From Notospermus geniculatus (lineage: Eukaryota; Nemertea; Pilidiophora; Heteronemertea; Lineidae), in assembly GCA_002633025.1 (NCBI GenBank), contig NMRB01000347.1, positions 230,667 through 294,666 of the forward strand: a stretch of DNA of 64,000 bases, in the 5' to 3' direction. Of the stretch, positions 1 to 12,393 are shown piece after piece. The notes beneath the pieces are model-generated. The model searched no databases and was not told the DNA's origin. It saw nothing but the letters and a program-made list of their open reading frames with translations. The stretch's first letter is position 1; every line of letters begins with the position of its first letter. The translations under genes and the position numbers were made by a program.

Positions 1-43
1 AGGACGAAAATTAGAGGAATGAATAAGTTAATCAGTTTATATA

Positions 44-155
44 AAGCTTGCCGCAGACTGGAGCTATCTGCTGAGCAAAAAGTCATTCGAGACCGTTTGC
101 TCAGCAGATAGCTCGCGTGTGTGCGTATTTTTCGGTGGGAGATTTCTGCCTCCTT
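44..155 (+). mobile_element. Half copy of a hairpin MITE (family M1)
   Basis: The sequence from AAGCTTGCCGCAGACTGGAG through the inverted pair ctgctgagc...gctcagcag matches the left arm of the complete element at 30714-30927. It also matches, in part or inverted, 26368-26579 and 58374-58485. The opposite arm is missing here, so this is a truncated copy. Confidence 0.7.
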
Positions 156-1255
156 TAACGCAAAATGATGACGCACTTACCTTGCAGCTTTCCCGTGGTC
201 AGTCGTTCTCTTTAGACCAACATGGGTCAAAGCCAATTCCTTCCTTAGGCCTTTTCAACACCCTTTATGTAGATCCCAATTATTTATCAATTAGACCATT
301 CACAATCTAACCTAGGCTGTCACATGTCAATACCCATCATGCTCGACGTAGCTGGGGTGTAGTGTGACTGTCGAAATGCAAAGTCATTCCAACCGCACTA
401 GGCCCTTGTTTGTTGACGTTTTCCAGCATACTGAGGCACGAGGTTGAATGCCCTAGTTATCCGATTCCCTTTAATCGCATTATTTGGGCAATGACAATGC
501 CGCCTGTCAACATATACTAGGGCCAACGTACCGTATTTAAAGGCACAGAAAATGGGTTGGAAAGTGGGATTAGGCCTGGAAAACGCGATCAGAGACAAGT
601 GGGATTACCCAGGCAGTGGGCAATCCCGTCACCGTGTACGTCTGCAGCGCAAATGTCGAGCGCGGCTAATGCGGTTTAGGCGCGCTCGTCAGGGGCGTGC
701 CCCCGCCCGGGCGTGCCTGCAACTCTTTTCTGTCGACCTGAAAAAAACGCCAAAGGCGCCAACCTTGCCCTAGCCTACTTTTGCTTTTTTGGATGAGTTC
801 GGAAAAGCTTCCGAGATGACGCGCTTTTACCGGTGCCAAACCTTTGTGTACGGTACCGGAGAATTTGTAGGAAGAAACCTCCCTAGAAGCGGAAGCGACC
901 AAACAGTTTTTAGACAAGAATCCCAAGAATACCAGCAGCAGATCGGTCATGCAGGAAGGATATAGATAGGTTAGTCTCTAAGTGCGAAGCGTCCACTCCG
1001 TGAGACCCGATAAAATTAGTCATTGGGCCTATTTCATTCAGTAGAAACAGCAGAAGTTGCTCCATAAACGAAAAATGTGACCAAGCCTATCAAAACCCAG
1101 TCAAAGTCGCTGAACTGAACACCACAAGTTAGGCCTATGTAGGGAGTGTCATCATGAAAAAACGACGCGGTCTGTTGGTGGCAAATACTAGCCTTGTCGA
1201 TTGTGCAACAAGGCAGGTATGGCCAAGGCCCCCAGCGACTTGGCTGGGTTTTACA

Positions 1256-2030
1256 GACCGGGGGTAGCGAGCATAACATGCATTAAGGGGTCGTAACCCT
1301 ACCATTACCAGAAATACGGAATATCCAGACTGCGCCTGCGCCAAAGTAGGCCTCCGGCAACGCAATGGAATTCCTATTGACGAAACAACAAAAGTGCCGT
1401 TCAGCGGACATTCCGTAGTTCTGTGCACGATGCCCATAGCTAGCAGGTTGGAGAACACTGACAGGCATCTCCTGTGAAAATTTTATGAGAATCGGTTGAT
1501 TTTTTTGTATGTACACCTGTACATCGAAGATTTTTACGTACATTTACACTAGAAATGTCAAAAAATTCGCGAAAAATCACGGCATCCCAAGGACTCTACA
1601 GCCCGTGGCGCGAAAGCGGTATGTTCGAGTTTATTTGCCCATAGCGCCATCAAAAGGCAGGACTATACGCTGGCTATGTGCGGAGTCTCGGAAGATTTCG
1701 ATAAATTTTTTCACTGTACATAGGGGGGTTGAAGTTTGGTGACTTTTTCGAAATTCACCATTACAACGGCATTACGACGCTACGACGCACGCCGAGCACG
1801 AGTGTAATCACGCGCGGCGCACAGGTTCAGTAAGTGCGTCACGTCATTCTGATTGGCTCAATGACGCTGTTGGCACGACATCTAGGGGATCGCCAGCCTT
1901 ACAAATTTCTGGTAATGCGTCAGGCCTAAGCCAGGCGTAGTGCTGGTCGATGCCCTATCCTCGACCAGCACTACGCCTGGTTTAGGCCTGACGTAGGGTT
2001 ACGACCCCTTTATGCTCGCTACCCCAGGTC
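1256..2030. mobile_element. Non-autonomous DNA transposon with about 35-bp terminal inverted repeats
   Basis: The left end 1256-1302 contains ggggtagcgagcataa followed by aaggggtcgtaaccctac. The right end 1993-2030 is its inverse complement, except that the left copy carries eight extra bases. The interior has no transposase frame. Next to the right end sits a 34-bp-arm hairpin (1917-1994) with a 10-nt loop. No clear target duplication was found beyond a possible 'aca'. The superfamily is not assigned. Confidence 0.7.
1917..1994. repeat. Hairpin inside the 1256-2030 element
   Basis: Arms 1917-1950 and 1961-1994 are complementary over 34 nt with two mismatches, around the loop tgccctatcc. The core is ccaggcgtagtgctggtcga. 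It probably forms the sub-terminal part of the transposon and is not an independent gene. Confidence 0.75.
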
Positions 2031-2348
2031 ACAAATTGTCAATGAAAATTCAAAGACTTTCTCTTGGTGCATTCACGGGATGCCCCCTCCCAAAAGCGAC
2101 ATGGCGGAAAATGTGAGTGTGAGACGGTCCCTCAGACTGATTCTTTGCCGTCGAAACGCTCCGCTGTACAGGAGAGCGCTTCGAGGGCAGCAAACCAGTC
2201 TAGCGTTTGGTACGATCTTGGTTCAGCAATACGCCACTTTCACAACATGGTTGTCAAGTCTGAAAGTTGAGCATTTCGGTCCTGAAAAAACAGAAAAATT
2301 TCATATTTTAACTCGATTACATTTTGACACCACTCATCTAGAATTACA

Positions 2349-5016
2349 ATGGGTCTTTCAGCATCGACTGCTGTGTTTTTAGCATCCCTCACGGGGATAC
2401 CGATCGCTTACATGCTAAATTTAATGTCTGCATCTTTGGATGAAAGATATGTGTTTGCAGCCGGTGTCGCAAGTTTGGTCGTGATTGTCATTTTGACGTA
2501 TCTGTTTGCTGAGAACAAAGCAAAACTCAATGATCCCCTTTTCTATGGTGAGTTAGGCTATGGACGTAGGCCTATGTTTTGCCTTTCTTAGGCCTACAGA
2601 GATTGCCCCCGCCTATTCAGTGGCTGGTGGGCTTCGGCCCTACCTACCTACCTACCCGGTAGCAGTACTAGCTACAGTACCGGTAGGCTTCTTAGGCTAG
2701 GCAGACAGGCCTATAGTCTGTAGTACCTGGTACTCATGTACTGCATGTTGTAATTGTGATGATGGTGGTAACAGCCTGTTGGCCTACTGCATGGTACCCT
2801 ACCGGTACATGTATTAAAATTTTGAAACACGCCTCCTTCAGGAATCGTGTCCATGTCTTTTGCCTTCAGTCCCCTTCACACATATCTATGGATGCACAGC
2901 TTGTGGTGAAGTCATGAAATAAATAACATCCACCCTTGTGTTTCAGTTTTCAGCATTTGCTGCTTCAGTTCAGTTATTGACCTCTTGATTGGTTTGGACA
3001 ACGATGATGTTCTTACGGGGTTTGTTTCCTTTTACCTGAAGGATGGTGAACCATACCTCCGTTCAGCCCATGGGACCCTAATCTGTTATTGGGATGGTAT
3101 AGGACACTATGCTATGTACCTTATGATGCTGTCTGCGATGGCATGGGAGTAAGTCCTGCTTTGTTATAATGCTTCTTCTTCTTGCTTTCAGTCAGTGTTT
3201 AGTATTTGCTGCGATTTAGTCTGCGATTTTTTGATAAGTTGGGAAAATGACGGCTGGGTGCCAGGCTTCACAGATTTCTACATGATGGATAGGGGACCAT
3301 ACTTGGTCTTCTCATGTACTGTACTGTTGTTCCTGCTTTACTTTCAGTCAAGACTTCCGTGACTGCGGCCTCTACTGGGTCGGCTCCATTGCCCACAGTT
3401 TGTTTGTGTTTCTACCAGGAAATGTAATTGGTATGAAGATTGTTTTCCTGCTGCAAATTGACTTTAAAGATGACAACTTATCACTCATTACAGTCCAGTT
3501 ATTCCATTGGAATCCTGCAGTGTATTTTTCCATTTATTTCCAGGGAAATATGGAGTAAAATGGTCCTTCCTTCTGAATGTGCCATATGTTATTGTACCAG
3601 TTTATGCCCTAGTTCGATTTCTGAAGGAGCGGCCTAAATCCACAGTAACAAAGAAGGAGGTAAAGAGGCTTTTGCTGTTAGATTTATTCATGTTTTCTTT
3701 CTTTAGTTTCGTTTGCTTATCTATTTTTGATGAAAGTTATCAAAGAGTTCTGGATTTCTAAAGTCAATTCATATTTCTGATTCCAGCCTCTTTTCTATTT
3801 CTGTTGAGCTTTTCATCCATCATACTACTATATTTGAATGAACATGTTAGTGATTTTATTAATGAACACTTCTATTGCAGTCTCATACTGCACACTCACC
3901 AATTTGGAAAAGACCGCTGGATGTACTCATCATCTTGTATTTAGCTGCTTCACTAGTACTAGCAATGTTTAGGGGTTTTGTAAGTGCATTATTTAACTTT
4001 TTTTCATAAACTGAAGCCTTTCCTAAAGATTCATTGATCCACATAATGAGCTGAGCATCATGCTACTTCAAGCCACAATCCATCGAATCCAATTGCCTAA
4101 TATTCAGCTGTTCTCACACAATTATATTCATCATCATTTTCAGACTGTCTTGGGATGTAATGATTGGTACCTCAGGGATTACGAACCTTACTTGAAGGAT
4201 ACCACAACCTACCCCATGTTACAGGTATGTCAGGATATTATATTATATTACTGGTGCTCTATGTTCTTTATGTCCCACCATCCTCTTCACAAATTCTTTG
4301 AAGGCTGGCATAACACGCTTTTTCAATTCCTCCCGTTATGTTTTACAGATGCTAGTCTATATGTTCTACTTTATTCCCTACTACTGCATGGCCATCTATG
4401 GTCTTGTTGTTCCCGGATGTACCTGGATGCCAGATTGGTCAATGATCCATGCTGGAGCTGCAATACAGGTGAGTTTAATGGGCGCACAACTTGGCACGAT
4501 GGAGATTGTGGTCTGGAATCAATGGGGTCACAGATGTGCATCTTGATCCACAAGGTCTCCGGTCACTCCGCCCTTCGACTACGCTCTCTTGAAAGAGTGA
4601 GGTAGGAGTGACTGAAATACCTTGGTGGGGCAAGATGCAGATGTGTCTCTATGCCATGCCATCTGTTTCTTAGTAGCCACTTATGTTTGTGACAAAAACT
4701 GGTAATATCTCGGTCATGTCCGGTTTGTGACAATTTCCGAAGGAAACTCTGCACATGCTCCTGTTGGTTCTCTTCATATTTCCAGGCACAAGTTTCCCAT
4801 ATCGGTGCAGCTCTTCACGACCGGACACCTTATATCTACCGCATCCCGATGACCTTTGATGCCATGATACCCTTCATGACGGTCAATCTTCCCTTGTTAA
4901 TCATTCCACAACTTATGGCTGCCAGGTGTCTCATGCAGAACAAGTATTTCTTATCAGTGGAGGATTCCAATCCAGCAGCTCAATTACAGGAGAAAGATGC
5001 CAAAAAGATCAAGTAG
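2349..5016 (+). CDS. TM6SF: Transmembrane 6 superfamily (TM6SF1/TM6SF2) homologue, 8 exons
   Basis: Exons: 2349-2547, 2947-3148, 3348-3430, 3544-3659, 3881-3979, 4144-4224, 4349-4468 and 4786-5016. All introns are GT-AG. The sum is 1131 nt, giving 376 aa, close to human TM6SF1 (370) and TM6SF2 (377). The protein is a multi-span membrane protein. Exon 2 carries the family core YYLK/GEPYL..ICYWDG (here [15 protein letters not shown] then ICYWDG), followed by an HY..YL membrane segment. A second similar block ([10 protein letters not shown]...YPMLQ, exons 6-7) fits the two EXPERA domains of the family. The family acts in endolysosomal or ER-Golgi membranes and in lipid handling. The hydrophilic tail ends in KDAKKIK; a di-lysine-like ER retrieval role is only an inference. 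Intron 1 holds cctac and taccggta microsatellite-like sequence. Orthology to TM6SF1 versus TM6SF2 cannot be decided by eye. Confidence 0.9.
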
Positions 5017-8000
5017 ACGGCTTAATTAAATCCTAATTTCTCCCTAATTCTTTCAGCCATAATTTATACTACTCCTAATCTCAACATATTGAGACAGATC
5101 TCAAGTCTTTGAAGAAGAACGATTTAATTTCTGAGAACATCATGTGCTGCAGGTCTGACCTTGTGAGAAGGTTAATGACAAGGCATACTTCCTAACCACT
5201 TGAGTTGAGGTTATCTCTAATGAACATTCAATTAGGCCAGACTCATTGTAATTACATTCAATACATTGAATTAGAAGTGTGTTAGTCTCATCTGTAGTGA
5301 ACTTTTAAATGTTTTATGCCTAACTCTTGATGTTTTCTTCCGAACAACATGGTGATAGATTATGCATTATCTTGACCCTTCCATCTAGCTTTGTAGTGTA
5401 GATATCAATGAGAGAGACAGAACTAGTCAGCCAGCAAGTATTGTATCATTGCTCAAGGGTACTGTGGTCACTAAGTGTTGTATCAGTATTGAAGTTACAT
5501 CTTGCACGAAGTCACTGCAAAACTACCGTGTCATTGATCAAACCTTTTCTCCGTCCCAAAAATCTCCATGAAGTCAAAGTACCGGTACTATTTTCATGTG
5601 CAGTCCTTCGGCTAATCTTGAGGAAATTAACCCATTGTCTGCATTGTACCATCTTCGTGCAACTATTGAAGTCATTCTGATTCCTCAGTGATCACTGACC
5701 CAATGCTGCCATTTTCATTATGAAGGTATGGTACCCATGCATTGCCAGAGCCAAGTTTCTGCTCTGAAACAAGCAAATAGCACCTCTGTTATTCTATAGA
5801 CATGGTAGAAGCTCAGCATTCAAAGGGTTGTTATTGAAATAATTTGAGGAACATAGAACACTCCCAACCATTCCATGATGATACTCTCATTTATTTTATT
5901 CATTTTAGGACTAGATTTTGCCGTGGTTGTTAAGCTTTCCTCATTCTTGTTATTAAATTTCATACAATTTACACATGTACTCAGATTTTTGTCAATTGAT
6001 TAAATACAACTATTTTGCGTGAAAGATCGACCTTTTCATTGCTTCTTTGGCGAGATACCATTGCCACTGATATCACGCATGAATGAAATGTATCTGTCAG
6101 TAAATATTCCCTGGGAGCCAGGTTCCTTTTGCATGTTAATTTGATTTTTTCTTTCAGCAATTGGCAAACTGCGGTGCGCCTTCATTCAGGATGTATGAGT
6201 GTTTCTGATATTGTGATATTGATGTCCATGACTGTTCACATCAACTCTATTACCACTACTCAGTGTTCACATCAATTCTATTGGTGTCCACACCAACTCT
6301 AAATGGCAAACTATGGTGCCCTATCTTTCATGGAAGAAAGGAGATCAAGCACACGATTTTGCACAAAATTTCTGCAAAATTTATTTTTTACAATATAAAT
6401 GGTGATCTGTACAAATTACACATCATCTTTGTAAAAAAAGTGCCCAAGCTACAGGCGTAAACAGTTTTTTTGTACTCGTCCTAGATTGACATCAACAACA
6501 TTATGCACCATAATCGAATATTTACAAATCAGTGTTGATTTTCTTAATTTGCGTAATTCTTTATAAAAGAAATGAGTTACCTTTCGTTGTCAGAGTTTCA
6601 ACATGTTTCTTGGTAGGAATAGTGTCTAGTAAATGCTTTTAGTCAGCCTTGACAAAGCAAATACTATGTATTGCATGTTCACAGCAGAACCAAGTAGCAT
6701 TTACTAGTCTAAAGTCTACACTCAAACATGAGTCCCACTCAATATCATCCGAAGACCGATGCAATGATAGGACAATCTGCCACAGATTTTGACAAGTTGC
6801 TGCAGGGTGGTGCCACTGCTGTTGAAAGTTGATGTTTACATGTATTTCCGGTATTTCTTTATCCCGGCAACAACAGTACCGGTACATAACATGCACATAT
6901 TAAATAATGAATATATGTTGAATGTACAAAATTGAGCATATACTGTCTGTTTTAATACTATTCACGACATCTATGAACCTGAATTGGCAGATAGATCAGG
7001 AACCCGTTTGTGAATAAGAGTAGGCGATGTCATACTGAGACTGCCATTAAACAGGTTATAGTACTCGGAAAGAAAGAAATGCAAGTTCTTCAAAAGCCAT
7101 GACCCACAAAATACCTCAAGATTATTATCGGGAACCATCAACTTTCACTTTGATTGTCGTAATTCAAGTACCCCTAGCTGTACCCCTAAATGTGAGGCGG
7201 TCTAGGAAAACCCGTTGGATGTCGCGTTTGAGGAAAGTGTTCATGGCCTTGGTGAACCCGCACATTTCAATAGCTGAAATGTACTACGTAACTGGTAAAC
7301 AGTAGCAGATCAATGCACAGGCAATCTAACAGCCGTTGTTGATCATTCAGCGACTTCCGATAGGTTTTCCAAGACCACCACACAAATGTGTGAAGAGTTT
7401 GTGGATTATGTCGACATCCCAAATCTCTCAAATAATCAGATTATCGTTCATCGATGTTTTCATACTTTTGGCACCTCAAGTGTCAATTCATGACAACATC
7501 TATTAAGTGGATTTGATCAAGTGATTAACTCCATCCACCCATTTGACAAATATCAGGCAGAACATTTTGTAAAGCCTGACGAATACCTGACAAAATTCAT
7601 TCTTTCAACAAAACATGGGTTCTAAATGCAGCAAACTGAGATGTGTTCATCATGAGCTCAGAAGTCTCAATAAGTGAATACAACAGATAATACTTCAAGT
7701 AGGCCAGTTAGAAAGACAAACGTTTGAGTAAAGAAGTCAGTACAGCTTATAACCAACTGCATGAACGCATGGAAGAACATGGCCTTACATGACCCAGACA
7801 TCAAGTGCAAAAACCTGGCAGAAGTAATTCCCGGAAGTCTGCCCTCTTATCAGCCAAAATGGAAACAAGTCTTGATTCAGGTGGTGTAACTTGATTTATT
7901 ACCAGACAGAGTTTCGGCTGTAACCCAAGTTGTCTGTCTAACTGGGGCAAAATGACTCACATGATTGTGTAATGACAGAAGGCCAACTGACAAGTTGGAC

Positions 8001-9664
8001 ATCCAATGTAAACAATGAAATGTATTGCTACAGTCCAATACATAATGTCTCCTCACGAATATGATTTAACCTCAGAAACAAAAACACAATTATCTGGGAT
8101 GAACTGGACTGCAACATGTTAAGATTCTCGAAATCTCCCCCTCCCTAGCTATTCTACTCAAGGTTTGACAACACAGGTTGTGCACTCATCTTCATTCAAT
8201 TTGACCAGACTGGTCTTTGGACTGATGACCTAATGTTTGTGTCACCACTATCTGCCAAGACTGAGATAAGTTATTGGTTATCATAACCCATTTTCACTGA
8301 TAGTCCAAGCACAAGATAACACAAATAGGTCAAAAAGATGATTGATTTGTTCTGTATAAAACCTGTGATCATATAGATGTAGCGTCTATGTGCAGTTACT
8401 GCCCATCCAGCCACAGTCAAAAGCTCCTGCGAGTTAAGACAAGATAAGCAAATCTCCAATGCTTGATTCATGAAATCCGTGACAGAGATTGCCAACCTTC
8501 AATTTGGTGCATCAAAATGAAATCATTTTAGTAAATAAAAACAGTGTTTCAAGTAAAATGCAGATCACTCGATTCCAAATCCATTGAGAATTCTTAGCAA
8601 CAAGTGGTAACAGAGATCTTGGCACTCAAGACAGGAAGAACAAGTTTCCAAGCTGTGCATGCTTGCATGCTGATGATGATGATGTCATCATGTGACATGG
8701 AAGGGACGTTCTCATGCATGAGATGAATAACAAATATATAGAAGCATAAAAGATCAGTTCGACACTGTTCTTTCAATCATGTACTTTGACCTTCGAACTT
8801 GGATGAATACTTGGAACATATGGAAGTAACATACGGAGAAAATACTGTTATATCAAAGAGAAAATAGCTTGCTGGAAAGCAACGCAGAGCTATCATTACA
8901 TGTACTGCCATACATTGTATTAGATGTACTTTTATAACTGGCTATACATGGTACATCGCATTTAGCTATGCACTAAAGTAATACACAGAAGCAATATTCA
9001 TATTTCATGAGAGCTTACTTGGCCTTGGCTAGTAGCATGTCATTTCCAAAGCAAATTTTTGGGAGGTTTACATGTATGCATGCAAGTCCACAAATTGACC
9101 CCTTGTTCAGGCAATTATATTTACAGAATTTGCCTCCTCCATTGTTTTGGGAGTTTTCTTGCTGCAAGCAACAGAACCTTTTCTGGAAAGGTATAGCAAG
9201 TACATTGAGGATAACCTTATTTTGGCATTTTGAAGGAAAGTGTAAACAGCTTAAGCAATTACCCATCAGCATCAGATTTGAAAGTGAAGCTCCATTTAGC
9301 GTGATTTGAGCATCATTGCAATGAAACAAGCAATCAGGTTCAATCATTCTGCAAACCAATGTACATTTACACTCGATAGCCCTTTGTGAGAAATTTAAAA
9401 GGACTCAAATATAACAACCTGCACTCTGCGATTGGAGAATGATTGACAGCTATAATATTCTGAGCATATAGAACATATTTGATTTTTTTTTTCACTGGGC
9501 CGATTTACAGGATTAACATATCCTTTCAACTGGCATCTGTTCACGAAGAATCATAAAGAAATCGATATAAATGTCTATAAAATGCATCCATGAGACTGAT
9601 CAAGTCAATCAAAACCTTGACTTGCTCCTGAAGTCATTGTCTATTTGATCGTGGAAACATGCGA
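5017..9664. other. 3' flank between convergent TM6SF-like and HVCN1 genes
   Basis: This 4.6-kb stretch should contain the 3' UTRs of both flanking genes. No AATAAA was picked out with confidence; attaaa variants occur near 5949 and 5999. Many short open frames exist on both strands, but none has splice-site support or recognisable similarity. No long tandem repeat or clear terminal-inverted-repeat element was seen. Confidence 0.55.
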
Positions 9665-10550
9665 CTAAGCACTGCTGAAGTTTTCACTGTTTGTTTTTTC
9701 AATATATTCATTCACTTCTGCAACAACATCTATTTTATTGATCACAATAGGCCTCTCCATTTTTTGAAATTCAATCCCATGTTTCTTCAGCAAACCTTGC
9801 AAAATCTCAATCTCTCTTTCTTGTGCTGAGCAGTACTCTCTGAATTTGGCCAGCTCTTGTTCAACTGCTTCTCTGGAGCTTCTTTCTCGAGCCAGTTTTT
9901 TCTCTGCTTGTATCTTGACTGATAGCACAATACCTGAGAAAGAAAAGAATTAAAATTTAAGAATGACGTCAAACAAATGAACATCAAATAAATAATAAGG
10001 TATGACTTGAAGTCAAAACTCCCACAAACTTACCATTCAAAATCCTGGTAACTCTCCATAACCGTAGCACAATAAAAAGTCCAAGTCCGCCAATAATTCC
10101 TTCATCATTTGCAAATGCAATGTCCAATGCAAAAGACAAAACCACAACAAAGGCATCAAACACCTCCATCTTGCTTTTGAAGAATTCCAATCTAAAAGCA
10201 TACAGTTTCACACCAAGTTCCACCAGGAAAATACTCAAGATGGCAATGCTGATATAGTGAAGAATATGCGGTGCTATACTGTCATGAGCATTTTTACCCC
10301 CTTCCATCTCAAACACTTTCAAATCAATGAGTAACTCCGCAATGACAATCACACAGTCCAAAATAACTAAGATAATGACACAAATCTGGAATTTGTTTGT
10401 GTGTAGGAGATGTTTCAAATGCTCGCGATGATCCATCATGGCGTGTTTTGTTTCATCTGATTCACTCGTCACGGAGCTGCTTGTCTCTTCCTTCTCAATG
10501 ACTCTCTGCAGATCATCGTCCAGTTTCTTAAAGGTCTTGAACCCATCCAT
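9665..10550 (-). CDS. HVCN1: Voltage-gated proton channel Hv1
   Basis: Two coding exons, 10550-10034 and 9933-9665, give 261 aa (human Hv1 is 273). The protein is a lone four-helix voltage-sensor domain that conducts protons outward across the plasma membrane. S1 contains ILD with D65 aligning to the human selectivity aspartate D112. S2 contains the HYISI block (H98 aligns with zinc-binding H140). S4 reads RLWRVTRILNG, giving three gating arginines R163, R166 and R169. After S4 comes a coiled coil with heptads (EKKLARE...EREIEILQGLLKKHG), which in the family drives dimerisation. Position 151, matching human zinc ligand H193, is glycine. A TTTTTTCAG acceptor lies just upstream of the ATG, so a 5'-UTR intron is likely. 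The gene is divergent from PRKRIP1. Confidence 0.93.
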
Positions 10551-11458
10551 GCTGAAAGGCTGAAAAAAGGTATGGGGTAAGGAAAAGGAGCAACACTTGT
10601 GATGTGCCCTGCCGACATTACGGCATGATGCAAGCTATTAGTTAGTAATTAGAAGCCAGTAGGGCCAGTGCTGCCAGTTTTGTTGAGGTCCAGTATTCAG
10701 TGGGACTAACTGAAAATGAGAAGTCATCAGGTCATGAAATGAAGTTAGCGGCCAGTCAAACCAACATCAACGATCGTCGAACAGTGGTGTGCTCAGACTC
10801 AGTCTGTTAGTGTTGACTGATGACTCAATCAACAATAGCCTAATGCTGTTACAGGATGACATCATTAAGAATCATCATGGCAGCACTCCAGCACAGTATA
10901 GCAGCACAATCGCAGGCACAGCATGCACTGTGTGCACACACACAGCAGGGTATGCTGCAGGACTTCATTCATTCTTTTTCACTTTTCATGCAGAGAATCC
11001 ATGTCTCTATCTAGGCCTAGGCCTATTTTGATTCATTGAAAACAGAATACGATGATGGCAAATGAGCCCAGCTGAATATACCTTCTGGGTCCTTGATATA
11101 TAATGTCACTTCATGCAAACTTTGGCCGAATTCCCTCGGGTCTCTGCCGTTTTGTACGCTATTTTTGTGTGTCAAATCTGTCTTTGTTTTGGGGGCAGGT
11201 TTGTTTATGTCTTCCCCTGACCTACATAAGGGGGCGCTGCAAAACTGGGTTATCCAAATAAATTTGATTATTTTTTACTTTCCGTAACATTTACAAATGT
11301 ATTTTACAATCCAGAGGAATCGGAACCAGTCATTGTCGATTGTTGGTTCAGCCGGGCGGCTTGAGATAGGCCTACATACATGTAGGCCTAATGAGTATAG
11401 GCCAATAACGTCGACAACAGACAGTGGCTTTGGCATACAATAATGACATGAACGATGG

Positions 11459-11514
11459 ACACCCGAACCATGGAGGGGTGTAGGCCTAGGCCTACCTCTC
11501 CATGGTTCGGGTGT
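11459..11514. repeat. Loop-less palindrome of about 55 bp
   Basis: ACACCCGAACCATGGAGGGG... reads into its own complement, ...CTCTCCATGGTTCGGGTGT, with the centre taggcct|aggccta. Only a few bases mismatch in the arms. A palindrome with almost no spacer suggests a foldback remnant. Confidence 0.8.
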
Positions 11515-12370
11515 ACAGACTGTATATTACAGTACAGAGGGGATGCATACATACTAAATCTCAGTGTTGTAGACGAACTCCTGTGACTACACCTTGGGAC
11601 GAGGCTGTCTCAATTTTGACAAACTCCTGTGACTGAATTTGAATTTGAATTTGGTAACCAGGCGGCGGCGCGCAAGTCGGCGGCGTTGTGTGACGTATAC
11701 ACCAAACCTAAATTAGGCCCGCAAATAATAATTTCACGCTCTGCTTACTCAATTCCACGTCTCAAACTTCAGTCTTTACGGTCTTCATCGTTCCCCATGC
11801 GTTCCAGCCTCAAACGCGCCTTAGTTGCGAAGTACAGCCCATTTTTAGTCATTCTCGAAAAATTATTTACATAACCATATCACAGCAGCGTTCCACTTTT
11901 GACGTCAGATTGCTTCGCAGATTCGCCGCGTCGCGGCGTTCCGGGAACATGGCGTCAAGTTTATTGTTTTGCTATAAGATAAATTATTGATGGAATATTA
12001 GATATTTTTAGATTTAGTCTGGTTCCAATGACCTCCACTAGATGACGCTGTTTGTTGTAAAAGTCGTAACGGCGGAGAGAACACGGAACTAGTATAAAGT
12101 TGAATGAACTTTATCATAGTTGGTAAATGAAAAATCATAGACTACAACAAAATATATTTTGAGTAACAATGCAGACTCTATACGAGTAAATTAAGTTTAT
12201 AAATTTAGTACGAATCGCCTATTTTTGCATATCTGAGAATGAACTGCTGGATTTATCTAATTTGCATATCGGAATGAGAAATCATGAAAATCAGTGATAC
12301 CACGAATTCGTGACGTAATACATAATTTGCATATCGGAATGAGAAATCACGAAATCTAAGACCACGGCCG

Positions 12371-12378
12371 TGACGTCA
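12371..12378. promoter_or_regulatory. CRE palindrome TGACGTCA before PRKRIP1
   Basis: The perfect octamer TGACGTCA lies 16 bp upstream of the PRKRIP1 ATG. CREB/ATF-type factors bind this sequence. It could be a core-promoter element or lie in the 5' UTR; the transcription start is unknown. Confidence 0.5.
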
Positions 12379-12393
12379 CCCAGCAGAACCATC

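Larger units (their letters stand above)
1..2348. other. Left flank upstream of TM6SF-like gene, no gene recognised
   Basis: No exon I can tie to a known family is visible on either strand. The stretch holds half of a hairpin MITE (44-155), a CG-rich patch around 650-730, and a 0.77-kb inverted-repeat element (1256-2030). The open frames here are short, lack splice-site context and resemble no family I recognise. The promoter of the TM6SF-like gene is presumably between 2031 and 2348, but no TATA box or other clear signal was seen. Confidence 0.6.
10551..12393. other. Divergent intergenic region HVCN1 / PRKRIP1
   Basis: It should hold the HVCN1 5' UTR exon and both promoters. Visible items are a perfect-centre palindrome (11459-11514) and a repeated AT-rich block where 'tttgcatatcggaatgagaa' occurs twice (near 12259 and 12327). 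A CRE octamer lies just before the PRKRIP1 start. No further coding exon is supported. Confidence 0.55.

Noticed and set aside
666-950. 94-codon minus-strand frame in the left flank
   Set aside because: It has a hydrophobic start but no family match and no exon context, and it lies in a CG-rich patch where long frames are common.
9015-9359. Overlapping open frames on both strands near 9007-9359
   Set aside because: There are no splice signals, no similarity I recognise, and roughly equal open length on both strands, as expected by chance.
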